The notes beneath the pieces were generated by a model. That model was given only the letters and a program-made list of their open reading frames with translations, ran no database searches and was not told the DNA's origin. The position numbers and the translations under genes were made by a program. Source: Algihabitans albus (lineage in GTDB: Bacteria; Pseudomonadota; Alphaproteobacteria; Kiloniellales; DSM-21159). Taken from it: a stretch of DNA of 64,000 nucleotides. The stretch is taken from positions 620,548 to 684,547 of the forward strand of contig NZ_QXNY01000004.1 of assembly GCF_003572205.1 (NCBI RefSeq), in the 5' to 3' direction. Positions 43,112-53,119 of this stretch are shown here, piece after piece. Numbering within the stretch: position 1 is the first letter of the stretch; the number at the start of each line of letters is the position of its first letter.

Positions 43112-45004
43112 CTAGCCGGCGAGCCGTCGTGTCGGGCGCCGCCCGACCTGCGGGCCTTCCTCGTCGAACAGCTCTGCCAGCTTTTCCAGCATCGTTCCGC
43201 CGAGTTGTTCCGCATCGACGATGGTGACCGCGCGGCGGTAGTAACGGGTGACATCGTGGCCGATGCCGATGGCGATCAGCTCGACCGGGCTGCGCCCCTC
43301 GATGTAGGTGATCACCTCGCGCAGGTGTTTCTCCAGGTAGTTGCCGGGATTGACCGAGAGGGTGGAGTCGTCGACCGGCGCGCCGTCGGAGATGACCATC
43401 AGGATCCGCCGCTGCTCCGGCCGAGCGAGCAAGCGGTTGTGGGCCCAGAGCAACGCTTCGCCATCGATGTTTTCCTTCAGGATGCCCTCGCGCAGCATGA
43501 GGCCGAGATTGCGCCGTGCCCGCCGCCAGGGGGTGTCCGCGGATTTGTAGACGATGTGGCGCAGGTCGTTGAGCCGGCCGGGCAGCGACGGCTTGCCGGC
43601 GGCGATCCAGGATTCGCGTGACTGGCCGCCCTTCCACATGCGGGTGGTGAAACCCAGAATCTCGACCTTGACGCCACAGCGCTCCAGCGTGCGGGCCAGG
43701 ATGTCGGCGGACATGGCGGCGACCGAGATCGGCCGGCCCCGCATCGAACCGGAATTGTCGATCAGCAGGGTCACCACCGTATCGCGGAAGTTGGTCTGCT
43801 TTTCCATCTTGTAGGAAAGCGAGTGCGTCGGGTTGGCGACGATGCGGGCCAGCCGGGCCGTGTCGAGCAGGCCTTCCTCCAGGTCGAAATCCCAGGCGCG
43901 GGTCTGCTTGGCCATCAGGCGGCGCTGCAAGCGGTTTGCCAGCCGTGCGATGACGCCCTGCATATGGTTGAGCTGTTGATCCAGCATCTGGCGCAGGCGC
44001 GCCAGCTCGTCGGCGTCGCAAAGGTCGGGTGCCTCGATCACCTCGTCGTGCTTGGTCGAGAAGGCGTGGTAGAGTTCATCTTCAGGCGTATTGTGGCGGT
44101 CGTGTTCGGGGCGGCGGCCCGGTTGGCCCGGTTGTTCGTCGGCGCCGCCATCCATCATGTCGCCGTCGGCTTCCGCCACCTCCTGCTCCGCCGCCTCAGC
44201 GTCGGACAGGTCGGCTTGGTCGCCGTCGCTGGCGGCCGCACTCTCGCCGCTGTCCTGCTCGCCGCCCTCGCCGCGCATCTGATCCGGCGCGTCTTCGGAC
44301 TGATCCTCGCCGCCGTCGTCTTCCTGATCGTCGTCCTCCAGCTCTTCGTCGCTGGTCGCCTCCAGATCCAGATCGGCGATCATCTGGCGCACGGCCTTGG
44401 CATAGGCGCCTTGGTCGCCGATCACCGTCTTCAGGTCGTGCAGCTCCTGCAGGATGCGCGGGTCCAGCGCCTCACGCCAGACGTCGACCAGAGCCCGTGC
44501 GGCGGCCGGCGGAGGTTGGCCGGTCATGGCTTCGCGGGCCAGCAGCCGAAGGGCCTCCGACAGCGGGGCCTCCTCGCGCGAGCGGATGCGGTCATAACCG
44601 CGGGCCCGATAGCGGTCGTCCAGCACCGCGTCCAAATTCAGGGCGCAGCCCGTCATCCGACGGGCGCCCAAGGCCTCGCAGCGGGCCTGTTCGACGGCGT
44701 CGTAGATCTCGCGCGCAACCTGTTCGTTGGGGCGGCTGCGCCCGTGGACCTTCTCGCTGTGATAGCGATGTCGAAGCGCTGCGGCGTCGCATTCGCCGCG
44801 GGCCAGCAGCACCTCCTCCAAGGGCAGGTCCCTACTGGGCAGCGGCAGCCGCACCTCGGCCTTGTCGTCGGGCTGAACCGGCGGCTGGCTCGGCTGGTTG
44901 CCGCTGAAACCGACCGTCAGTTCGGCGTCGCGCGAAATCGACCGCAGCGTCGCGGCGGTGGCGCGTTTGAAGCGTTCGATCGGCGTGTCGGCGGACTGGG
45001 TCAT
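43112..45004 (-). CDS. cobT: Cobaltochelatase subunit CobT
   Basis: A 630-residue protein, the VWA partner of CobS in aerobic cobalamin biosynthesis. The N-terminal half is the CobT-specific helical part; residues about 210-290 are an acidic linker (Asp/Glu-rich); the C-terminal VWA domain has the MIDAS start [16 protein letters not shown]. CobS-CobT together drive ATP-dependent cobalt insertion by CobN, which is not in the window. The start [15 protein letters not shown] (45004) is 20 bp from the end of the cobS gene; a longer frame to 45121 would enter it. Confidence 0.93.
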   Translation of the reverse strand: MTQSADTPIERFKRATAATLRSISRDAELTVGFSGNQPSQPPVQPDDKAEVRLPLPSRDLPLEEVLLARGECDAAALRHRYHSEKVHGRSRPNEQVAREIYDAVEQARCEALGARRMTGCALNLDAVLDDRYRARGYDRIRSREEAPLSEALRLLAREAMTGQPPPAAARALVDVWREALDPRILQELHDLKTVIGDQGAYAKAVRQMIADLDLEATSDEELEDDDQEDDGGEDQSEDAPDQMRGEGGEQDSGESAAASDGDQADLSDAEAAEQEVAEADGDMMDGGADEQPGQPGRRPEHDRHNTPEDELYHAFSTKHDEVIEAPDLCDADELARLRQMLDQQLNHMQGVIARLANRLQRRLMAKQTRAWDFDLEEGLLDTARLARIVANPTHSLSYKMEKQTNFRDTVVTLLIDNSGSMRGRPISVAAMSADILARTLERCGVKVEILGFTTRMWKGGQSRESWIAAGKPSLPGRLNDLRHIVYKSADTPWRRARRNLGLMLREGILKENIDGEALLWAHNRLLARPEQRRILMVISDGAPVDDSTLSVNPGNYLEKHLREVITYIEGRSPVELIAIGIGHDVTRYYRRAVTIVDAEQLGGTMLEKLAELFDEEGPQVGRRPTRRLAG

Positions 45005-45024
45005 TCGAAAAGGGCGAGAGTCCT

Positions 45025-46038
45025 CTAGACCAGCGTCGCCTTGACGCCGCTGTCGGGCAGCTCGCTGCCGAAGCAGCGCTGGTAGTACTCGGCGACGATC
45101 GGACGTTCGATCTCGTCGCACTTATTCAAGAAGGTGATGCGGAAAGCGAAGCCGACGTCGTCGAAGATCTCCGCGTTTTCGGCCCAGGTGATCACGGTGC
45201 GCGGGCTCATCACGGTGGAGATGTCGCCGTTGATGAAACCGCTGCGGGTCAGGTCGGCCAAGGCGACCATCGCCGCGATGGTCTTGCGGCCTTCGGCGCT
45301 ATCGTAACTGGTGGCTTTCGCCAGGACGATGTCGACCTCCTCGTCGTACTCCAGATAGTTGAGCGTGGCGACGATGTTCCAGCGGTCCATTTGCCCTTGG
45401 TTGATCTGCTGGGTGCCGTGGTAGAGCCCGGTGGTGTCGCCGAGGCCGACGGTGTTCGCCGTCGCGAAGAGTCGGAAGGCCGAATGGGGCCGGATCACCT
45501 TGTTCTGGTCGAGCAGCGTCAGCTTGCCCTCGACCTCCAGGACGCGCTGGATCACGAACATGACGTCGGCCCGGCCCGCATCGTATTCGTCGAAGACGAG
45601 AGCGCAGGGATTCTGCAGCGCCCAGGGCAGCAGGCCTTCGCGAAACTCGGTCACCTGCTGGCCGTCGCGCAGCACGATGGCGTCCTTGCCGATCAGGTCG
45701 ATGCGGCTGACGTGGCTGTCCAGGTTGATGCGGATGCAGGGCCAATTGAGTCGGGCGGCGACCTGCTCGATGTGGGTCGACTTGCCGGTTCCGTGGTAGC
45801 CCTGGATCATGACGCGGCGGTTGTAGGCGAAGCCGGCGAGGATCGCGAGCGTGGTGTCCCGGTCGAAGCGGTAGGCCTCGTCAAGGTCGGGCACATAGTC
45901 GCTGGCCTGACTGAAGGCCGGGACCTGCAGTTCGCTGTCGATCCCGAAGGTCTGACGCACCGAGATGGTGATGTCTGGGCCGCCGCTCGGCATCTGATGG
46001 CCGGCTTCGGGACCGTGGCTGTGCGTATCGGCGCTCAT
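45025..46038 (-). CDS. cobS: Cobaltochelatase subunit CobS (AAA+ ATPase)
   Basis: A 337-residue AAA+ ATPase. Walker A is [15 protein letters not shown] (near residue 80), Walker [10 protein letters not shown], and the MoxR-type features [11 protein letters not shown] and [18 protein letters not shown] follow. It forms a hexamer that powers the CobN chelatase through CobT. Its gene directly precedes cobT (20 bp) and follows the J-domain gene (55 bp), an arrangement common in Alphaproteobacteria. The start [17 protein letters not shown] is the family's usual one. Confidence 0.96.
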   Translation of the reverse strand: MSADTHSHGPEAGHQMPSGGPDITISVRQTFGIDSELQVPAFSQASDYVPDLDEAYRFDRDTTLAILAGFAYNRRVMIQGYHGTGKSTHIEQVAARLNWPCIRINLDSHVSRIDLIGKDAIVLRDGQQVTEFREGLLPWALQNPCALVFDEYDAGRADVMFVIQRVLEVEGKLTLLDQNKVIRPHSAFRLFATANTVGLGDTTGLYHGTQQINQGQMDRWNIVATLNYLEYDEEVDIVLAKATSYDSAEGRKTIAAMVALADLTRSGFINGDISTVMSPRTVITWAENAEIFDDVGFAFRITFLNKCDEIERPIVAEYYQRCFGSELPDSGVKATLV

Positions 46039-46093
46039 CTATAGTCCTTGCTGTCGCGGGTTCGCTTTGAGGTCTGATCCTTTGAGCCCGGGC

Positions 46094-46675
46094 CTAGCCC
46101 CTGACCTTGGGCGCGTAAAGAGTCTTTAAGGTCGCGTAGGCCCGATTGACGCTCTTCAGGCGGTCTTCCGCCGCCGGATCCCCTCCATTGGCATCGGGAT
46201 GCAAGCGCTTGGCTAGAAACTTGTAGCGTATTTTGACTTCGGCCAGGGTCGCCGGAGCGCTCAAATCCAACTCGGCCAAGGCCAACTCTTCCTCGCTGCG
46301 CGCGCGACGCCGGCGTTCGGCACGGCGGCGGCGGCTCGCTTCCCGTTCCTCGGCGAAGAGGTCGAAGGGATCCTGGCAGTCCTCCACCTGGTCGCTTCCG
46401 GCGAAAGACCAGGTCGGCCGGTCCCAGATCTGATCGCGGCGGCGCTGTGCCTCGATCTCCATTTCGCTCATGCCGGCGAACCAGTCCCAGGAGAGATTGT
46501 ACGCGCGCACATGCTCCAGGCAGAACCAATAGAAGGCCCCCGGCTGATTGCGGTCGCGCGGTGCGCGGTGCAGGCCGGTCTCCGCGCAGGCCGGATGGTC
46601 GCAGATGCGCCCGGTCGCACTGGCGCCTGTCGCGTCTTCGGAGGTGCGTGGCTGTGTGGGCGTGGAAGGCTCCAT
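46094..46675 (-). CDS. J-domain protein with N-terminal zinc-binding region
   Basis: A 193-residue protein. The N-terminal part has Cys/His pairs (CDHPACAETG and FCLEHVRAYN) that can bind zinc, a charged helical linker follows, and the C-terminal J-domain (about residues 130-190) has the HPD tripeptide in RLHPDANGGD. J-domain proteins stimulate Hsp70 (DnaK). This type sits next to cobS and near bolA in many Alphaproteobacteria. The start MEPSTPTQPRTSED was preferred over the frame to 46804. Confidence 0.88.
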   Translation of the reverse strand: MEPSTPTQPRTSEDATGASATGRICDHPACAETGLHRAPRDRNQPGAFYWFCLEHVRAYNLSWDWFAGMSEMEIEAQRRRDQIWDRPTWSFAGSDQVEDCQDPFDLFAEEREASRRRRAERRRRARSEEELALAELDLSAPATLAEVKIRYKFLAKRLHPDANGGDPAAEDRLKSVNRAYATLKTLYAPKVRG

Positions 46676-46760
46676 GGCGAGGCTGAGTATGGGAACTGGG
46701 CGGAAGCGAAGCAAGCCGAAGGCGCCGCGCCTTGCATGCCTAAGTAACTGACCGGCAGCG

Positions 46761-47678
46761 TTATCTACGCCGCTCCGACAGGTTGACCACCGCCAGACCG
46801 GCAAGGATCATCAGCAGCCCCATGGCCAGCGTTGTCGTGATCGGTTCGCTCAGCCACAGGGTCGCGGCGGCAACTCCGACCATGGGAACGCCGAGGAAGC
46901 CGAGCGATGTGGTGATCGCCGGCAGACTGCGTGTCACGGTCACCGCCGCCCAGAAGCAGAAGGCCGTGGCGATCGGACCGTTGTAGAACAGTACGGTCGC
47001 CAGTTCCCAGCTCGGCTCGACGGCCTGAAGCGGTTCGGTGAACAGAGCGACGCTCAGCAGCAGCGGCAGGGCGAGCAGCATCTGCCAGGGCGCCAGTTGC
47101 AGGGGCGATAGCCGCCAGTGGTGGCCGCGGATATGCAGCATCGCGACCGCCCAGGCCAGGGCACCGAGCAGCAACAGGCCGTTGCCGAGCAAGACGTCGG
47201 AGTCCCGCCAGTCGAAGCCGAAGGGGTTGAAGAGGACGGCCAGTCCGCCAACGCCGAGCAGCCAGCCCAGCGTCTTGAGCGCGCCCATTCGCTCGCCGAA
47301 CAACAGCATGGCCGCCGGTGTGACCCAAAGCGGTGTGGTGTAGACCAGCAAGGCCGAACGACCGGCCTCGACCACCTGCAGGCCGGTGTTGATGCAGGCG
47401 AGAAACAACGCCATCTGTAGCAGGCCGACACTCGCGATCACTGGCAGGTCGCCGCGGCCCGGCAGCCTCAGGTCTCCACGCCAGAGCAGCACCGCGAAGA
47501 GTGTCGCCGCACCCAGGGCCATGCGGGCCGCTCCGAACCAGAAAGGCGGAATCGAGTCGAGCCCCACCTTCATGACCGGCCAGTTGACGCCCCAAAGGAC
47601 GATGACCGCGATCAACAGTAGAGCGGCTCTGCCGGAGTCGACAGCGGCGGCACCGCCGGGAAGGGGAGTTCGTGCCAT
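46761..47678 (-). CDS. EamA-type (DMT superfamily) transporter
   Basis: A 305-residue membrane protein with about ten helices in two EamA repeats: the first opens AALLLIAVIVLWGVNWPVMKVGLDSIPPFWFGAARMALGA, the second LLLLGALAWAVAMLHIRG. Members export amino acids or metabolites. Its closing NLSERRR is a typical positive-inside tail. The start MARTPLPGGAAAVDSG is chosen over a long frame to 47891 because that part is not hydrophobic. It lies between the J-domain and bolA genes, breaking their usual adjacency. Confidence 0.85.
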   Translation of the reverse strand: MARTPLPGGAAAVDSGRAALLLIAVIVLWGVNWPVMKVGLDSIPPFWFGAARMALGAATLFAVLLWRGDLRLPGRGDLPVIASVGLLQMALFLACINTGLQVVEAGRSALLVYTTPLWVTPAAMLLFGERMGALKTLGWLLGVGGLAVLFNPFGFDWRDSDVLLGNGLLLLGALAWAVAMLHIRGHHWRLSPLQLAPWQMLLALPLLLSVALFTEPLQAVEPSWELATVLFYNGPIATAFCFWAAVTVTRSLPAITTSLGFLGVPMVGVAAATLWLSEPITTTLAMGLLMILAGLAVVNLSERRR

Positions 47679-47787
47679 ATGTCGGAGCCGGAAGTGAGAC
47701 AGGGACCACGAAGGCGAGGAGCGGTTTTTTCGGAGACCGCAGTTTCTGTAGGATCGGACTCTAACGACGAGCGAGGCGGACAAGGCA

Positions 47788-48129
47788 ATGAAAGATGATG
47801 GCGGGCAGACCACGATCGCGGCGCGGATCGAGCATAAGCTGAAGGGGGAATTCGATCCCCAGCGTCTGCGGATCGTGGACGAGTCGCACAAACATGCCGG
47901 TCACAGCGGCTGGCAGCCCGGCGGCGAAACCCACTTCCGTGTCGATATCGTGGCGGCGGCTTTCATCGGCCAGTCCCGGGTCGCGCGGCAACGCCTCGTG
48001 TATCAGGCGCTGTCCGAGGAACTGGAAGAGCGTGTGCATGCCCTTACGCTGCGCACCTTCGCGCCCGAGGAAGATCCCCGGAGAGATCAGGAAGCGACAC
48101 CGGACCGCGACCCCTCGGAACCGATCTAG
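47788..48129 (+). CDS. bolA: BolA family protein
   Basis: A 113-residue BolA-fold protein. The core is ARIEHKLKGEFDPQRLRIVDESHKHAGH with the conserved His of the S-H-K-H-A-G-H cluster, then THFRVDIVAAAFIGQSRVARQRLVYQAL and HALTLRTFAPEE. BolA proteins pair with monothiol glutaredoxins in Fe-S trafficking and iron sensing. A charged C-terminal extension is unremarkable. It is divergent from the DMT transporter; the cob and J-domain genes lie beyond. Confidence 0.94.
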   Translation: MKDDGGQTTIAARIEHKLKGEFDPQRLRIVDESHKHAGHSGWQPGGETHFRVDIVAAAFIGQSRVARQRLVYQALSEELEERVHALTLRTFAPEEDPRRDQEATPDRDPSEPI

Positions 48130-48371
48130 CTGCCGGTCGTTAGACTAGGGTCGGGCGCCTCCGTCCTCGGAGGGCTTGACATCGGACTCTGCACGCTGAA
48201 GCTGAAGAACGCGCGCCGACAGTCTTTCGGGGTTGCGCTACCTCATGGCTTTCGTCAATTTCGGCGCGTGAAACCTGAGACCCCGTTTGCCCCGATTGCT
48301 GGACTGCTGGCCAGGGCGGCGGCAGCTCAGTATCCGAGGAAACGGGAACACCCGATCCGAGGCTGAACGAG
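48130..48371. other. 242-bp gap before the RHH gene
   Basis: Contains a small hairpin CCTCCG/CGGAGG with loop TCCT (48158-48173) shortly after bolA, then TTGACA (48177-48182), which could be a -35 for the downstream RHH gene, though no clear -10 is seen. Nothing coding. Confidence 0.35.
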
Positions 48372-48686
48372 ATGTCCAGAGGTGTTCAGGCGGCAGCGGA
48401 GAAAGCAGCGGAGTCGACGCTGCTGTCGCGCAACGTCACAGTCAACGGCCGGCGTACCTCCCTGCGGCTGGAGCGTCTGATGTGGGAGGCACTAGGCGAG
48501 ATCGTGCGGCGTGAAGACACCTCGGCCAACGAACTGGTCACCCGCATCTCGGACCGCCGTGCCGCCTCCAGTCTGACGGCTGCGGTGCGTGTCTTCATCA
48601 TCAGCTACTTCCGCGCGGCGGCCACCGACAAGGGACACGCGGATGCCGGGCATGGCGAGGTTCGCCAGCGCCGCATCTCGGCCTAG
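48372..48686 (+). CDS. Ribbon-helix-helix domain protein
   Basis: A 104-residue protein with the RHH_4-type core: RNVTVNGRRTSLRLERLMWEALGEIVRREDTSANELVTRI followed by SLTAAVRVFIISYFRAA. This family of small alphaproteobacterial RHH proteins is presumed DNA-binding; no partner toxin is adjacent. The C-terminus is polar and disordered. It lies alone upstream of hslV (189 bp). Confidence 0.85.
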   Translation: MSRGVQAAAEKAAESTLLSRNVTVNGRRTSLRLERLMWEALGEIVRREDTSANELVTRISDRRAASSLTAAVRVFIISYFRAAATDKGHADAGHGEVRQRRISA

Positions 48687-48839
48687 CGCCTCTGGTCGCG
48701 GCCGAGGGACCGCCGGCGGGACGGCGAACTCGCGGAGATTCGAGATCGGTACTGGAAACGGACGGTGAGACTCTTCGGTTGCGAGTCAGCGTAGCAGGCC
48801 GAGAGGCCCGCCGTTGTCCAGGCGCCCCTCCAAGCCCTC

Positions 48840-48868
48840 CTTGACCCCACCAACGACCGCTGCCATTT
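48840..48868 (+). promoter_or_regulatory. Possible heat-shock (RpoH) promoter of hslVU
   Basis: CTTGACC (48840-48846) and CCATTT (48863-48868) with a 16-base spacer resemble the RpoH pattern CTTGAA N CCATNT. Transcription would start at about 48875, right at the hslV ATG. Confidence 0.4.
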
Positions 48869-48875
48869 GTGCGGG

Positions 48876-49466
48876 ATGTCAGACACCTCCCCGCATGTTT
48901 CGGGTGCCGGCCCCTGGCACGGCACCACCATCCTGTCTGTGCGCAAGGCGGACCATGTCGTCCTCGTCGGCGACGGTCAGGTTTCCTTCGGCAGTACCGT
49001 CATGAAGTCCAACGCCCGCAAGGTGCGCCGCCTGCCGGGCAAGGGCGCGCCGAAGGGCGGCGTCGCAGGCGATGTCGTCGCCGGCTTCGCGGGGGCCACC
49101 GCAGACGCCTTTACGCTGTTCGAACGTCTGGAAGCCAAGCTCGAGGCGCATCCCGGACAGTTGACCCGCGCTTGCGTCGAGCTGGCCAAGGACTGGCGCA
49201 TGGACCGCTATCTGCGCCGTCTGGAGGCCATGATGGCCGTTGCCGATACCGAAACGACCCTGATCCTGACCGGGACCGGCGATGTTCTGGAGCCCGAGGA
49301 CGGCATTGTCGGCATCGGTTCCGGCGGATCCTATGCCCTCGCCGCCGCACGCGCCTTGATCGACCGAGACGATATGGACGCCGAATCCATCGCCCGGCGT
49401 GCCATGCACATCGCTGCAGAGATCTGTATTTATACCAATGACAGCATCACTCTCGAAAGCCTCTGA
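48876..49466 (+). CDS. hslV: ATP-dependent protease peptidase subunit HslV
   Basis: A 196-residue Ntn-hydrolase forming a double hexameric ring. Catalytic Thr17 is in [12 protein letters not shown]: the first 16 residues are a propeptide removed to expose it, an extension common in Alphaproteobacteria. [38 protein letters not shown] and [14 protein letters not shown] are family-conserved. Together with HslU it degrades unfolded proteins. The start ATG 48876 has no good ribosome site but lies directly at a possible promoter. Its 3' end overlaps hslU by 29 bp. Confidence 0.95.
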   Translation: MSDTSPHVSGAGPWHGTTILSVRKADHVVLVGDGQVSFGSTVMKSNARKVRRLPGKGAPKGGVAGDVVAGFAGATADAFTLFERLEAKLEAHPGQLTRACVELAKDWRMDRYLRRLEAMMAVADTETTLILTGTGDVLEPEDGIVGIGSGGSYALAAARALIDRDDMDAESIARRAMHIAAEICIYTNDSITLESL

Positions 49467-50805
49467 GGCCGCCCCCGAGTCCGGTGGGACGGCCGCCGCC
49501 TTCAGCCCGCGTGAGATCGTCAGCGAGCTGGACCGCTATATCATCGGGCAAGCCGACGCCAAACGGGCCGTCGCCATCGCCTTGCGCAACCGTTGGCGCC
49601 GGCAGCAGTTGCCCGAAGACCTCCGCGAGGAGGTTCTGCCCAAGAACATCCTGATGATCGGGCCGACGGGCGTCGGCAAGACCGAGATCGCCCGGCGTCT
49701 CGCGAAGCTGGCCCAGGCGCCCTTCATCAAGATCGAGGCGACCAAATTTACGGAGGTCGGCTACGTCGGCCGGGATGTCGAGTCCATCGTTCGCGATCTG
49801 GTCGAGATCTCGTTGCACATGACCCGCACGCGCCTGCGTCGGGAAGTCACGGCCCGCGCGGAACTCGGCGCGGAAAACCGGATCATCGACGCCCTGGCCG
49901 GTCCGAACGCGCGGTCCGAGACCCGGGAAACCTTCCGCCGGCGCCTGCGCAACGGCGAACTGAGCGACGCCGAGGTCGAGCTGCAGATCCAGGATGCCGG
50001 CGGAATGCAGCTGCCGACCATGGATATCCCGGGAATGCCGGGTGCCCAGATGGGGATGGTCAACCTCAACGACATCTTCGGCAAAGCCTTCGGCGGGCGC
50101 ACCAAGGCCAAGACCTTGAAGGTTTCGGAGGCTTACGAGCCGCTGATGGCGGAGGAGTCCGATAAGCTGATCGACCAGGAGAGGGTCACGGCCGAGGCGA
50201 TTCGGGCCGTCGAGAACAACGGCATCGTCTTCCTCGACGAGATCGATAAGATCACGGCACGCAGCGAGGTTCGCGGCGGCGGCGACGTCAGCCGAGAGGG
50301 GGTCCAACGCGATCTGCTGCCGCTGATCGAGGGCACCACGGTCGCCACCAAGCACGGTCAGGTCCAGACCGACCATATCCTCTTCGTCGCCTCCGGTGCC
50401 TTCCATATCGCGAAGCCGAGCGACATGCTGCCGGAACTCCAGGGCCGCCTGCCGATCCGGGTCGAATTGCAGGCGCTGACCCGTGACGACTTCAAGCGCA
50501 TCCTGACCGAGCCGGAGAACTCCCTGATCCGCCAGTATCAGGCCCTGATGCAGACCGAAGGTGTGACCCTCGAGTTTCAAGACGATGCGATCGATGCCTT
50601 GGCCGACCTGGCGGCGGAGATCAACGGCTCCGTCGAGAACATCGGCGCGCGCCGGCTGCAGACGGTCATGGAGAAGTTGTTGGAGGAGCTGTCCTTCACC
50701 GCGACCGACCGCGCCGGCGACAGCGTCACGGTGACCGCCGAGGAAGTGCGCAAGCGGGTCGGCGAGTTGGCGAAGAATGCGGATCTCAGCAAGTTCATTC
50801 TGTAA
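49438..50805 (+). CDS. hslU: ATP-dependent protease ATPase subunit HslU
   Basis: A 455-residue AAA+ unfoldase. Walker A is [20 protein letters not shown], the Walker B region is [13 protein letters not shown], the pore motif is VGYVGRD, and the I-domain is the middle helical insertion. The C-terminal NADLSKFIL is the conserved tail that inserts into HslV. The start [16 protein letters not shown] overlaps hslV by 29 bp; a longer frame to 49399 lies wholly within hslV. It is coupled to hslV as one operon. Confidence 0.96.
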   Translation: MTASLSKASEAAPESGGTAAAFSPREIVSELDRYIIGQADAKRAVAIALRNRWRRQQLPEDLREEVLPKNILMIGPTGVGKTEIARRLAKLAQAPFIKIEATKFTEVGYVGRDVESIVRDLVEISLHMTRTRLRREVTARAELGAENRIIDALAGPNARSETRETFRRRLRNGELSDAEVELQIQDAGGMQLPTMDIPGMPGAQMGMVNLNDIFGKAFGGRTKAKTLKVSEAYEPLMAEESDKLIDQERVTAEAIRAVENNGIVFLDEIDKITARSEVRGGGDVSREGVQRDLLPLIEGTTVATKHGQVQTDHILFVASGAFHIAKPSDMLPELQGRLPIRVELQALTRDDFKRILTEPENSLIRQYQALMQTEGVTLEFQDDAIDALADLAAEINGSVENIGARRLQTVMEKLLEELSFTATDRAGDSVTVTAEEVRKRVGELAKNADLSKFIL

Positions 50806-50828
50806 CGGGCCTTCGCTAAGTTGCCTCG

Positions 50829-51257
50829 ATGCCCTACGCGACTCATACGGAAGAGGTCGCGGCTTCCGTCGCGACGATCTGGCGCTTGCTGGTCGATAAG
50901 ATCGAGAATCCCGGGCCCTACGTGCCGGGGGTCCGCTCGGTCGATATCCTAAAGCGCGCGGCCGATCACGTAGTTCGGCATATGGTCACCGAGCAGCTCG
51001 ATCTGACCGAGCGGATCACGCGCGATGCCCGTCGGCTCGAGGTCGTCTTCACGCTGGTCGATCACCCCAGCTATGTCGGTTCGGTGACCAACCGCATCGA
51101 ACCCGGCCGTGCCGGCGAAGCCAATCGCCTGACCTTTACCATCGACTGGCGCGAGTTCGGCGGCGCCAACAGCGGCGGCGAGCATCTGCAGGGGGTTCTG
51201 CGCGACGCCGTGCGCCATACAAAGGCCCTGGCCGAGGCGGAGGAGCCGGAGCTCTAG
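50829..51257 (+). CDS. SRPBCC-fold protein (DUF1857/AtaL-like)
   Basis: A 142-residue single-domain protein that fits a START/SRPBCC ligand-binding fold: MPYATHTEEVAASVATIWRLLVDKIENPGPYVPGV, then VRSVDILKRAADHVVRHMV and the beta-rich YVGSVTNRIEP. The pattern resembles DUF1857/AtaL-like proteins. Function unknown; the ligand is probably a hydrophobic small molecule. It is 23 bp after hslU on the same strand and may be in the hslVU transcript. Confidence 0.6.
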   Translation: MPYATHTEEVAASVATIWRLLVDKIENPGPYVPGVRSVDILKRAADHVVRHMVTEQLDLTERITRDARRLEVVFTLVDHPSYVGSVTNRIEPGRAGEANRLTFTIDWREFGGANSGGEHLQGVLRDAVRHTKALAEAEEPEL

Positions 51258-51388
51258 GTTCGCCGTCCGGGAAATTGCGGCAAAACGCGCGCCGGTAAGG
51301 TTGATTTGTCGCAAGGCGCGCTCTCGTGCAGGGCGTCTAGTATCCCGCCATGCATGATAAAATCGATGTCACGGTCTGAGCGCCCGCG

Positions 51389-53119
51389 ATGGAAGAAGTC
51401 ATCACGGGTTATCTATTCTACGAGATCGCCGCGATTCTGGTGCTGGCGGCGGCAATCGGCTTTCTCGGTCTGCTGGCCCGCCAGCCGCTGATCGTCAGCT
51501 TTATCGCGGTCGGCATCCTGGTCGGACCGAGCGTTCTCGATATCGCGCGCTCGGACCAGCACATCGATCTGCTGGCCGAACTGGGGATCGCCGTTCTGCT
51601 CTTCCTGGTCGGGCTCAAGCTCGACCTCAAGCTGGTCCGCACGCTGGGTCCGGTGGCGCTGACGACGGGCCTCGGTCAGGTGCTCTTCACCTCGGTGATC
51701 GGTTTTCTGCTCGGTCTTGCCTTGGGGCTGGATGCGACCACCAGCTTCTACGTCGCCGTTGCCCTGACTTTCTCCTCGACGATCATCATCGTGAAGCTGC
51801 TCTCCGACAAGAAGGAGATCGACGCGCTGCACGGTCGAATCGCGCTGGGCTTCCTGATCGTGCAGGACCTGGTCGTGGTGATCGCCATGATCGCGCTCTC
51901 GGCCGCCGGAGTCGGGGCGGGTCAGGAGACCGGCCTGGCCGATATCGCTCTGGTCTTCCTCTCCGGCGCGGCGCTCTTGGGCAGCGTCGCGCTCTTCGTG
52001 CTTTATGCCGCCAATCCCTTGGTCGAACGCCTGGCCCGCGCCCCGGAGCTACTGGTCTGCTTCGCGATCGGCTGGGCTGCGCTCCTGGCCGCCGTCAGTC
52101 ACTACCTCGGTTTCGGCAAGGAGCTGGGCGGCCTTCTCGCCGGTGTCAGCCTCGCTTCGACGCCGTTTCGCGAGGCTATCGCGGCGCGGCTGGCTAGCCT
52201 GCGGGACTTCCTGCTGCTGTTCTTCTTCGTCGCGCTGGGGGCCGGCCTCGACCTGGGGCTGCTCGGCGACAACCTGATCCCGGCTCTGGTCCTCGCCTTC
52301 TTCGTTCTGATCGGCAATCCGCTGATCGTTCTCGTCATCATGGGGCTGATGGGCTACCGCAAGCGGACCGGCTTCCTGGCCGGACTGACGGTGGCGCAGA
52401 TCAGCGAGTTCTCCCTCATCTTCATCGCGGTCGGTGTCCAACTCGGGCATGTGGTGCCGGAGGCGCTGGGTCTGGTCACTTTGGTCGGCTTGATCACGAT
52501 TTCGCTCTCGACCTACATGATCACCTATTCGCATCGGCTCTACGCTATCTGCGAGCCGTTTCTCGGCCTCTTCGAGCGGCGCCGGCCCTATCGCGAGGCC
52601 GAGGCGGAAGCGCAGAGCGGCGCCGGCGGTCAGGCCGATGTCTTGATCTTCGGCCTCGGACGCTTCGGCGGCGCAATCGCCCAGAACTTGACCGAGGCCG
52701 GTCACCGGGTGCTTGGCGTCGACTTCAACCCAGCCTCCGTGCGCTATTGGCGCGAGACAGGTCTGCCGGCCCGCTACGGCGATGTCACCGACCCGGAACT
52801 GGTCGGTCACCTGCCGCTTTCCGGCGTAAAGTGGGTGGTTTCCGCCGTGCCCGATCACGACACCGGACTGACGCATATGGATCCGCGTCTGGCCATGATG
52901 GCGGCCCTCCGCGACGCCGGCTACCAAGGCCGTGTCGCCTTGACGGCGCATCGCGAGGAGGACGCCAAACGGCTGGAGGCCGAGGGGGCGGATCTGGTGC
53001 TGCTGCCCTTCCGCGACGCGGCCGATCAGGCCGTCGATCTTCTGCTCGGCGAAACCGCCGTGCGGGTCCCCGACCGACCGTTGCCGGAACCCGAAGGTCA
53101 GCGGGAGTTTGCCGAGTGA
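51389..53119 (+). CDS. CPA2 cation:proton antiporter with RCK/TrkA-N domain (KefB/RosB-like)
   Basis: A 576-residue protein: about twelve membrane helices in the first 400 residues (Na/H exchanger family; ILVGPSVLDIARSDQHIDLLAELGIAVLLFLVGLKLDLKL is the characteristic early motif), then a cytoplasmic TrkA-N/RCK domain with the nucleotide fold ADVLIFGLGRFGGAIAQNL (about residue 420). It exchanges K+ or Na+ for protons. The last bases overlap the start of the Usp gene as GTGA. Coupling to a universal stress protein suggests stress-gated control. Confidence 0.9.
   Translation: MEEVITGYLFYEIAAILVLAAAIGFLGLLARQPLIVSFIAVGILVGPSVLDIARSDQHIDLLAELGIAVLLFLVGLKLDLKLVRTLGPVALTTGLGQVLFTSVIGFLLGLALGLDATTSFYVAVALTFSSTIIIVKLLSDKKEIDALHGRIALGFLIVQDLVVVIAMIALSAAGVGAGQETGLADIALVFLSGAALLGSVALFVLYAANPLVERLARAPELLVCFAIGWAALLAAVSHYLGFGKELGGLLAGVSLASTPFREAIAARLASLRDFLLLFFFVALGAGLDLGLLGDNLIPALVLAFFVLIGNPLIVLVIMGLMGYRKRTGFLAGLTVAQISEFSLIFIAVGVQLGHVVPEALGLVTLVGLITISLSTYMITYSHRLYAICEPFLGLFERRRPYREAEAEAQSGAGGQADVLIFGLGRFGGAIAQNLTEAGHRVLGVDFNPASVRYWRETGLPARYGDVTDPELVGHLPLSGVKWVVSAVPDHDTGLTHMDPRLAMMAALRDAGYQGRVALTAHREEDAKRLEAEGADLVLLPFRDAADQAVDLLLGETAVRVPDRPLPEPEGQREFAE

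Noticed and set aside
47718-47742. GCGGT/ACCGC with internal Ts upstream of bolA as a terminator.
   Set aside because: The T-run is in the loop and nothing ends on the + strand there.
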